From positions 1 to 10,350 of the forward strand of contig JANWXG010000074.1 in the NCBI GenBank assembly GCA_025057335.1: a stretch of DNA of 10,350 nt. The letters are read 5' to 3'. A program made the position numbers and the translations under genes. The notes below the pieces were generated by a model, which was given only the letters and a program-made list of their open reading frames with translations, was not told where the DNA came from and searched no databases. This DNA is from a bacterium. Lineage in GTDB: Bacteria; Armatimonadota; HRBIN16. Below are positions 1-4,400 of the stretch, piece after piece (position 1 is the stretch's first letter; each line of letters begins with the position of its first letter).

Positions 1-97
1 CAACATAGACTTCAGAATGACCAGGATTGGTCGCGACGGAGCGCGACCCTCCAGAAGGGGTTTGGAGGGATGCACTCCGTCGCATCCGCAGGCGCAC
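1..97 (+). repeat. Long direct repeat, left copy (pairs with 1676-1772)
   Basis: Positions 1-97 align without gaps to 1676-1772. The first 54 bases are identical and five mismatches fall in the remaining 43. The unit holds a half-site of the CAGAATGAC repeat family (12-20) and a head-to-head GGAG hairpin pair. The left end is cut by the window edge, so the repeat may extend further. The two copies flank the whole GH130 gene. Confidence 0.9.
29..87. repeat. BIME-like inverted pair of GGAG hairpins, copy 1
   Basis: The left hairpin has arms GGTCGCG (29-35) and CGCGACC (42-48) around loop ACGGAG, followed by CTCC (49-52), which is GGAG on the minus strand. The right hairpin starts with GGAG (64-67), then GGATGCA (68-74), loop CTCCGT and CGCATCC (81-87), with one mismatch at the stem top. 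Tetranucleotides face inward. The loops are reverse complements of each other, as expected for two copies of one unit in opposite orientation. Confidence 0.8.
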
Positions 98-126
98 AAC
101 AGGGCGCGCCCATCCAGAGCTTGCTT

Positions 127-150
127 GGAGGGATGCGCTCTGTCGCATCT
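127..150 (+). repeat. Solitary GGAG hairpin
   Basis: GGAG (127-130) precedes GGATGCG (131-137), loop CTCTGT and CGCATCT (144-150); the outermost pair is a G-T wobble. With the trailing GCAGGCGCAC (151-160) it repeats the unit at 64-97 with a 63-bp period, so it looks like a tandem duplication of the right half of the pair at 29-87. Confidence 0.75.
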
Positions 151-173
151 GCAGGCGCACAGCTGAAGGGCAA

Positions 174-188
174 GGCTCCCGCCGAACC
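174..188 (+). repeat. Degenerate GGCTC hairpin
   Basis: GGCTC (174-178) and GAACC (184-188) around a 5-base loop form a weakened stem with one C-A mismatch. The context matches the better copy at 1777-1799 (GGAG then GGCGA then GGCTC). It is a decayed member of the third hairpin family. Confidence 0.5.
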
Positions 189-210
189 GTTCTCTGTGAC
201 GGGGGGCTAG

Positions 211-272
211 GGCGCACTGACGTGCGCCACTACAAGAAAGAAAGGGGTTGTGGTGAAGTGCGTCAGTGCTTC
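211..272. repeat. BIME-like inverted pair of GTAG hairpins, copy 1
   Basis: The left hairpin is GGCGCAC (211-217), loop TGAC, GTGCGCC (222-228), with CTAC (230-233) after it, which is GTAG on the minus strand. The right hairpin is preceded by GTGG (250-253, a one-base variant of GTAG) and has arms GAAGTGC (255-261) and GTGCTTC (266-272). Its two non-Watson-Crick positions are T-G and G-T, so all seven pairs still form in RNA read from the plus strand. Confidence 0.8.
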
Positions 273-277
273 CTGCT

Positions 278-297
278 CCTCCCCGCGTGTGGGGAGG
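278..297 (+). repeat. GC-rich perfect hairpin upstream of GH130
   Basis: CCTCCCC (278-284) and GGGGAGG (291-297) form a perfect 7-bp stem with loop GCGTGT. A T-run (309-313) follows about 11 bases later, too far for a classical intrinsic terminator. It may end transcription from an upstream gene weakly, or be a hairpin of the repeat cluster. Confidence 0.6.
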
Positions 298-423
298 CAA
301 GGGCGCGGTTTTTAAGCTTACTGGGTGCACGCTTGCCTTCGCAGGAAACGGGATAGCAGGAACGCCTCGCTCTTCTGTGGTAATGGGTGCACAGGTGAAT
401 CACATCGTGGTGGAGGAGAAACG

Positions 424-1416
424 ATGGCAGTCAAGATTATCGGACCTGAGCTGCCGAACATTCCCTGGGAAGAGAAGCCCGCGGGCTACACGGGCGTGAT
501 GTGGCGCTACAGCAAGAACCCGATTATCCCGCGCAACCTGCTGCCGACCTCGAACAGCATCTTCAACAGCGCCGTCGTGGCATACGGAGACGAGTTCCGA
601 GGGGTCTTCCGTTGCGATGATACCCGCCGCTACATGCAGCTACACGCAGGGCGAAGCAAGGATGGCATCCACTGGGAAATTCAACCAGAACGCATCCACT
701 TCGTGGGCGAAGCCGCGCAGGAGCTGGGCTGGGAGTATGGCTACGACCCGCGCGTGGTGTGGATTGAAGACCGCTACTGGGTCACATGGTGCAACGGGTA
801 TCACGGACCTACCATTGGCGTGGCATGGACGCAGGATTTCGAGACCTTCCATCAGCTGGAGAACGCCTTCCTGCCTTACAACCGCAACGGCGTGTTGTTC
901 CCGCGCAAGATTCGGGGCAAATACGCGATGCTCAGCCGTCCGAGCGACCGAGGACATACCCCTTGGGGCGACATCTTCTACAGCGAAAGCCCCGACATGA
1001 TTCACTGGGGCTGCCATCGATTCGTAATGGCGCCTGCAGGGGGCTGGCAGAGCACGAAAATCGGCGCCGGCCCCGTGCCGATAGAGACCACTGAGGGCTG
1101 GCTGCTCATCTATCACGGCGTGCTCACTTCGTGCAACGGCTTCGTGTACAGCGCGGGCGCTGCGCTGCTGGATCTAGAGCAGCCCTGGAAGGTCATCGCC
1201 CGCACAGCACCCTACATCATCTCGCCGCAGGAGCTGTACGAATGCGTAGGCGACGTGCCCAACGTCGTCTTCCCCTGCGCGGCGCTAGCTGATTCGGCAA
1301 CGGGACGCATCGCGGTGTACTACGGCGCGGCGGACACCGTGACAGGTTTGGCTTTCTGCTACGTGGACGAGCTGGTGGATTTCATCCGCGAAAACTCGCT
1401 GGTGCGTCAGGGATGA
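424..1416 (+). CDS. GH130 family glycosidase (probable beta-1,4-mannooligosaccharide phosphorylase)
   Basis: The 330-residue protein looks like a five-bladed propeller of family GH130. These enzymes mostly phosphorolyse beta-mannosides to alpha-mannose 1-phosphate; some members only hydrolyse. Seen: a blade motif FNSAVVAYGDEFRGVFRCDD (47-66), YDPRVVWIEDRYWVTW (107-122), LFPRKIRGKYAMLSRP (158-173), TKIGAGPVPI (211-220), YHGV (230-233) and YYGAAD (299-304). The Arg of SRP, Lys212 and His231 correspond to positions that bind phosphate or the -1 sugar in phosphorylases, which favours phosphorolysis over hydrolysis; this is inference. Length fits the family. ATG 424 is chosen because AGGAG (414-418) lies five bases upstream and similarity starts at MAVKIIGPEL; an upstream in-frame ATG (325) would add 33 unlikely residues. 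No signal peptide, so cytoplasmic. The exact substrate cannot be told from sequence alone. Confidence 0.88.
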   Translation: MAVKIIGPELPNIPWEEKPAGYTGVMWRYSKNPIIPRNLLPTSNSIFNSAVVAYGDEFRGVFRCDDTRRYMQLHAGRSKDGIHWEIQPERIHFVGEAAQELGWEYGYDPRVVWIEDRYWVTWCNGYHGPTIGVAWTQDFETFHQLENAFLPYNRNGVLFPRKIRGKYAMLSRPSDRGHTPWGDIFYSESPDMIHWGCHRFVMAPAGGWQSTKIGAGPVPIETTEGWLLIYHGVLTSCNGFVYSAGAALLDLEQPWKVIARTAPYIISPQELYECVGDVPNVVFPCAALADSATGRIAVYYGAADTVTGLAFCYVDELVDFIRENSLVRQG

Positions 1417-1423
1417 GAGCCAG

Positions 1424-1482
1424 GGCTCGCCAGGAGCCTCGCCTCTCCATGCGTCGTCTGGAGGGGAGGTTCCTGCCGAGCC
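1424..1482. repeat. Inverted pair of GGCTC hairpins directly after the GH130 stop
   Basis: The left hairpin is GGCTC (1424-1428), loop GCCAG, GAGCC (1434-1438), followed by CTCC at 1445-1448. The right one starts with GGAG (1460-1463) and has GGTTC (1468-1472), loop CTGCC, GAGCC (1478-1482), with one wobble pair. Arrangement is the same head-to-head one as in the other families. It begins eight bases after the GH130 stop codon, so it would sit at the 3' end of that mRNA. Confidence 0.7.
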
Positions 1483-1505
1483 ATTCAGAATGATAGGGGG
1501 GCTGA

Positions 1506-1528
1506 GGCGCACTACCGTGCGCCACTAC
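1506..1528 (-). repeat. Solitary GTAG hairpin (left half of a pair)
   Basis: GGCGCAC (1506-1512), loop TACC, GTGCGCC (1517-1523), then CTAC (1525-1528). The internal sequence GAACGGGAAA that follows (1529-1538) also follows the hairpin of the complete pair at 2014-2086 (2049-2058), but the expected right-hand hairpin is missing; a repeat of another family starts at 1558 instead. It looks like a truncated or interrupted pair. Confidence 0.75.
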
Positions 1529-1557
1529 GAACGGGAAAGGTTCGTTTGGCAGACGGT

Positions 1558-1584
1558 GAGATTCTTCGCTGCGCTCAGAATGAC
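1558..1584 (-). repeat. CAGAATGAC-family repeat
   Basis: GAG-ATTCT (1561-1565) and AGAAT-GAC (1577-1584) are the arms of a hairpin. On the minus strand it reads GTC-ATTCT-GA, a short inner stem, then AGAAT-CTC. The same consensus, roughly GTCATTCTGAGCGAAGCGAA, is known to me as an interspersed repeat in several bacterial phyla. Confidence 0.75.
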
Positions 1585-1588
1585 AGGA

Positions 1589-1664
1589 GGCGCACTCACG
1601 TGCGCTACTACCAGCATGGCGCCCGACAAACTGTTTAGCTCGTAGTGAAGCACGTGAGTGCTTC
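1589..1664. repeat. BIME-like inverted pair of GTAG hairpins, copy 2
   Basis: Left hairpin: GGCGCAC (1589-1595), loop TCAC, GTGCGCT (1600-1606, outer G-T wobble), CTAC (1608-1611). Right hairpin: GTAG (1642-1645), then GAAGCAC (1647-1653), loop GTGA, GTGCTTC (1658-1664), a perfect 7-bp stem. The two loops are reverse complements. The spacer (1612-1641) differs from those of the other copies, so the conserved parts are the two ends. Confidence 0.85.
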
Positions 1665-1675
1665 TCCTTGACAAA

Positions 1676-1772
1676 CAACATAGACTTCAGAATGACCAGG
1701 ATTGGTCGCGACGGAGCGCGACCCTCCAGAGGTGGTTTGGAGGGATGCGCTCCGTCGCATCCCCAGGCGCGC
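1676..1772 (+). repeat. Long direct repeat, right copy (pairs with 1-97)
   Basis: Matches 1-97 at 92 of 97 positions. It contains a complete GGAG hairpin pair: GGTCGCG (1704-1710), loop ACGGAG, CGCGACC (1717-1723), CTCC (1724-1727); then GGAG (1739-1742), GGATGCG (1743-1749), loop CTCCGT, CGCATCC (1756-1762). Both stems are perfect here, whereas the left copy carries one stem mismatch. Confidence 0.9.
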
Positions 1773-1776
1773 AGCT

Positions 1777-1799
1777 GGAGGGCGAGGCTCTGTTGAGCC
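1777..1799 (+). repeat. GGAG-preceded GGCTC hairpin
   Basis: GGAG (1777-1780), then GGCTC (1786-1790), loop TGTT, GAGCC (1795-1799). It follows the GGAG pair at 1704-1762 in the same order as on the left side of the GH130 gene (127-188), so the two clusters share a block longer than one element. Confidence 0.65.
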
Positions 1800-1807
1800 G
1801 TCAGGGT

Positions 1808-1863
1808 GTCATGCTGAGCGTGAGCGCAGCATCTCGGAGATTCTTCGCTTCGCTCAGAATGAC
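1808..1863. repeat. Inverted pair of CAGAATGAC-family repeats
   Basis: A plus-oriented copy (1808-1835) has arms ATGCT (1811-1815) and AGCAT (1828-1832). A minus-oriented copy (1837-1863) has arms ATTCT (1840-1844) and AGAAT (1856-1860). The G to T change in one arm is matched by C to A in the other, so pairing is kept. The pair runs directly into the next GGAG hairpin at 1871. Confidence 0.75.
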
Positions 1864-1870
1864 TAGGATT

Positions 1871-1894
1871 GGTCGCGACGGAGCGCGACCCTCC
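1871..1894 (-). repeat. Solitary GGAG hairpin, third copy
   Basis: GGTCGCG (1871-1877), loop ACGGAG, CGCGACC (1884-1890), CTCC (1891-1894). Positions 1854-1896 match 12-54 apart from two substitutions near the left end. Its right-hand partner is absent; a CAGAATGAC-family repeat starts at 1901. Confidence 0.8.
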
Positions 1895-1900
1895 AGTATT

Positions 1901-2009
1901 GTCATGCTGAGCCGCAGGCGAAGCATCTCACCCCCACTGTCCCGCTGAGCAGGGGCAAAGCATCTCTGCATCTTACCAAAACGATGCCCTTCGCTGCACT
2001 CAGAATGAC
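1901..2009. repeat. Three CAGAATGAC-family repeats, two of them decayed
   Basis: The first (1901-1929, plus orientation) is well formed: ATGCT, GA, GCC, loop GCA, GGC, GA, AGCAT, that is two stems separated by facing GA dinucleotides. The second (1939-1966, plus) keeps GCTGAGC and AGCATCTC but has lost pairing in the left arm. The third (1983-2009, minus) has one arm of each type (ATGCC against AGAAT) and cannot pair well. CAGAATGAC itself is intact in the third. Confidence 0.6.
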
Positions 2010-2013
2010 GAGA

Positions 2014-2086
2014 GGCGCACTGACGTGCGCCACTACCAACACGACCACGAACGGGAAAAGTTTGTCGTGAAGCACGTGAGTGCTTC
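2014..2086. repeat. BIME-like inverted pair of GTAG hairpins, copy 3
   Basis: Left hairpin: GGCGCAC (2014-2020), loop TGAC, GTGCGCC (2025-2031), CTAC (2033-2036). Right hairpin: GTCG (2064-2067, variant of GTAG), GAAGCAC (2069-2075), loop GTGA, GTGCTTC (2080-2086). It lies 71 bases beyond the stop codon of the minus-strand glycosidase and could structure the 3' end of that mRNA. Confidence 0.85.
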
Positions 2087-2156
2087 CCCCCGACAACGGA
2101 ATACGCTGCAGAAGGTTCTCCCCTTTGCACCCACAAGCCGTGTGTCTATCGCAGGG

Positions 2157-4367
2157 CTACAGTCGCTCCAGTCGCAGGGCGATGTCGCGCTCCACACGAG
2201 GCAACTCTATGCGTAGCCCCTCTCTATCCGCCGTGACCGTCTGCGTGGAGAGCGGTTTGCCCGCGTAGGTGTCCCACAGCTGCACGCGGTAGCGACCAGG
2301 CGTCCAGTCCGTGATGTGCAGCAGGGTTGGCGCAACAGGGCGAGGTGGGCGCTTGACGACGCCCACTTGATACCATGTGTGCTGAGCGTGCTCCACGTAG
2401 AGCAGGGAGGTCTTCCTGCCGTGCAAGCCGAACAGGCGCAGGGGGGGAGCATCTCGCCTGACTGCCCGCTCCAGCACATAGGAGACGAACACCCAGTCGT
2501 TGCCGATGTTTTTCACCGTGATGGTCTGCCTGCCTGCGGGGATGTTCACTATGTATTCGCCGTCGTACTGGTGCAGGGTATCGGTCTTCTGCATGTCGTC
2601 AGGGTCGGGCATGGGCTTGTCCAGCACGCGCTTGCCGTCGTGCTCCACTACCAGATGCGCTCCCCCGTATCCCGACACGCCCGTCACGATGATACGCAGG
2701 CGCGTGGGGTGTGGCAGGTCGGTCTCCAGGGTTAGCGGATTGTGCTTGTCGGGATGGTTACGCAAGCCGTGCAGCAAGCCCGCGACCTGCTCGCGAACCT
2801 CCACCTTGCCCTCAGCGTCCACGCGTACGGTCGTAGGGCGGTTGGAGGGGTGGGGTTGCCACAGGGTCGGTCCTTGCAGAGTAAGGTCTTCGTAGTCTGG
2901 CGAAGGCGCAGGTTGCTTCCAGGAGAAGGTATACTTCTCCACTCTTCGGAAGCCCTCCCTGGGGAAGTCCACGCCCCGAATGAAACGGCTCAGCGCGGCG
3001 AAATGGTAGTACAGGTCGTTGGGATGGATGTGGTTGTCCCACCACCAGAGCATGGCGGTTCCCGCTGCGCCGTCCAGCAGCGTGCTCCAGATGCCGCTGT
3101 GCAGGGCGATGCCCGTTGGGTCAACGCGAGGGTCTTCGCCCATCGCCCCGGCACCAAACTCACCCACGTAGTGAGGCTTGCCGTACGCCTCTTTCCGACG
3201 ATGGAAGGAGGTGAGCGCGGCAGAGGTGTCACGCGAGCCGTAGTTGTGTGTAGTGGTGTATTCTATCTGAGGGAGGCGGTCTATCCCTTCACGCCCGTTG
3301 GAGTCGGCGTAACTCGTGGTAATCAGATGCTTCCAGGGGTCTATAGAGCGCAGGTACTCTGCCATCTCACGATGCCAGCGCGTGATGAGTTCCAGGTTGT
3401 AGGCGTCGGGTCCGACGATATCCACTTCGTTCCAGAACTGCCAGCTGAGCACGTTGGTGCACCAGCCATATCGCGCCACGAGGTAGCGCAGTTTGTTGCG
3501 GTAGGCGCGCAGCATCTCGGGATGTGTCCAGAACTCAATGGGCTCCTTCAGTGGACCGCCGTTAGCGGCGTTTTGGGGCGTCTGCTCCCAATAGGGGAAG
3601 CCGCCGTACTGCTGCTTGCGCAGCTCGGTGAAGCTGTCGATGCACAGCATGACGTACATGCCGAGGCGACGCGCCAGATCCAGCACGTAGTCCAGCCGCC
3701 AAGCATTGGCGAGGTCGATCTTGCCCACACCGTAGCGTTCGCGCGGCTCGTCCACACGCTCCAGCGCGAAGGTCGTCCAGGCAGGTGCCAGCCACAGGCG
3801 GAAATAGTTTCCCCCCGCCTGCGCGTAGCGCGGCAGCCAGTCGTCGTAGTCGTACGTACCGCGACTTCCTGCCCAGCAGACGTTGGCGCCAATCGCCACA
3901 TACGGCTGACCGTTGTCAAACACGAAGTAGCGCTTATCCTCTTTGCTGACGCGCACAAATCCGGGGCGGTCCGACGACACGCACTGGAAGACAACGGGCT
4001 GCGAACGCACCGTCTTGCCCGTACGGTCGCGCACAGTCACCACCATCTGATACCTGCCCGCCTGTGTAGGAGCAAAACGGATGCGCCAGTCGGCATCGCC
4101 TGCAGGCGAGAGACGCTCCTCGCGCCCCTCCAAGCGGCGTGTGTAGGCGCGGTAGAAAAAGCCGGGCACTCGTATCTGGTTCCCTGCAGGCGTGTTGAAG
4201 ATGCCCTCTACGCTAATCTGCTCTGGGTCGAAGGCGTTGTCGTAGGTCGCCTGCAGGCTCAGGCGAAACTCTATCAGGTCGTAACGCTCTACCTGCTTGC
4301 GGTTGGGCGTGACCGCAAGCAGGCGCAGCGGACGGTTGTCTGAAATGGGCGGTTGTCGTTCGGACAT
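2157..4367 (-). CDS. DUF5060-type glycoside hydrolase (clan GH-A, GH5-like barrel)
   Basis: The 736-residue protein has an N-terminal beta-sandwich like DUF5060 (about residues 16-130), a TIM-barrel glycosidase domain (about 140-480) and a C-terminal beta-rich part (about 510-736) that may bind carbohydrate. Clan GH-A acid/base and nucleophile glutamates are visible: E314 in WQFWNEVDI and E403 in HYVGEFGAG. Other barrel features are the VAIGANVCWAG strand and GGNYFRLWLAPAW (185-197). Such proteins are usually annotated as cellulase- or mannanase-like; the true substrate is unknown. The N-terminus (MSERQPPISDN) is not a signal peptide, so the enzyme is probably cytoplasmic and acts on imported oligosaccharides. 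The start is well supported: AGGAGGT lies four bases before ATG 4367. It is the last gene of a minus-strand operon, 33 bp after the mtlD stop, and converges on the GH130 gene. Confidence 0.85.
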   Translation of the reverse strand: MSERQPPISDNRPLRLLAVTPNRKQVERYDLIEFRLSLQATYDNAFDPEQISVEGIFNTPAGNQIRVPGFFYRAYTRRLEGREERLSPAGDADWRIRFAPTQAGRYQMVVTVRDRTGKTVRSQPVVFQCVSSDRPGFVRVSKEDKRYFVFDNGQPYVAIGANVCWAGSRGTYDYDDWLPRYAQAGGNYFRLWLAPAWTTFALERVDEPRERYGVGKIDLANAWRLDYVLDLARRLGMYVMLCIDSFTELRKQQYGGFPYWEQTPQNAANGGPLKEPIEFWTHPEMLRAYRNKLRYLVARYGWCTNVLSWQFWNEVDIVGPDAYNLELITRWHREMAEYLRSIDPWKHLITTSYADSNGREGIDRLPQIEYTTTHNYGSRDTSAALTSFHRRKEAYGKPHYVGEFGAGAMGEDPRVDPTGIALHSGIWSTLLDGAAGTAMLWWWDNHIHPNDLYYHFAALSRFIRGVDFPREGFRRVEKYTFSWKQPAPSPDYEDLTLQGPTLWQPHPSNRPTTVRVDAEGKVEVREQVAGLLHGLRNHPDKHNPLTLETDLPHPTRLRIIVTGVSGYGGAHLVVEHDGKRVLDKPMPDPDDMQKTDTLHQYDGEYIVNIPAGRQTITVKNIGNDWVFVSYVLERAVRRDAPPLRLFGLHGRKTSLLYVEHAQHTWYQVGVVKRPPRPVAPTLLHITDWTPGRYRVQLWDTYAGKPLSTQTVTADREGLRIELPRVERDIALRLERL

Positions 4368-4400
4368 CAGTACCTCCTGAGACGAAGCGCTGATACATCC

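Larger units (their letters stand above)
1..423. other. Non-coding repeat-rich region upstream of the GH130 gene
   Basis: I see no credible gene here. Open frames in this stretch (for example 27-356 on +) are translations of hairpin repeats with no ribosome binding site or recognisable protein family. In order it holds a GGAG-type inverted hairpin pair (29-87), an extra GGAG hairpin (127-150), a degenerate GGCTC hairpin (174-188), a GTAG-type pair (211-272), a simple GC-rich hairpin (278-297), and about 125 bp of leader before the GH130 start. The leader contains GGGTGCAC twice (323-330 and 385-392), each with a GTGCAC palindrome; whether this is an operator is unknown. I found no convincing -35/-10 pair for the GH130 gene. 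Confidence 0.75.
1417..2156. other. Non-coding repeat cluster between convergent genes
   Basis: This 740-bp stretch separates the 3' ends of the GH130 gene (+) and the DUF5060 glycosidase (-). I see no real gene: open frames at 1382-1681 and 1801-2136 (-) translate repeat sequence and contain strings such as SERSEESH and ILSEAKNL that recur as spurious proteins wherever this repeat occurs. About two thirds of the stretch can be assigned to short hairpin repeats of four families, listed separately. The last 70 bases (2087-2156) hold nothing I recognise. There is no classical hairpin plus T-tract terminator for either gene; the repeat hairpins may serve as 3' end structures. Confidence 0.8.

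Noticed and set aside
278..314. Intrinsic terminator at the left of the GH130 gene
   Set aside because: The hairpin is good, but the T-run begins 11 bases after it, so it is listed only as a hairpin.
27..356. Open frame of 109 codons at the left edge
   Set aside because: It translates hairpin repeats; internal similarity (two copies of a WRDAL-RI-RRT pattern) comes from the duplicated GGAG hairpin, not from a protein repeat.
325..423. N-terminal extension of the GH130 gene to ATG 325
   Set aside because: ATG 424 has a well-spaced AGGAG and matches the family start; the extension is unlike protein sequence and runs through the leader.
1417..2156. CRISPR array
   Set aside because: Repeats are of several families, are unevenly spaced and inverted, and there are no unique spacers of equal length or cas genes.
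1..2156. Remnant of a classical insertion sequence
   Set aside because: No transposase fragment is found in any frame, and the inverted repeats are small hairpin pairs rather than long terminal repeats with target duplications.
2742..4343. A 533-codon open frame on the plus strand
   Set aside because: It lies antisense to the DUF5060 glycosidase, has no family motifs, and is explained by codon bias of the GC-rich gene opposite.
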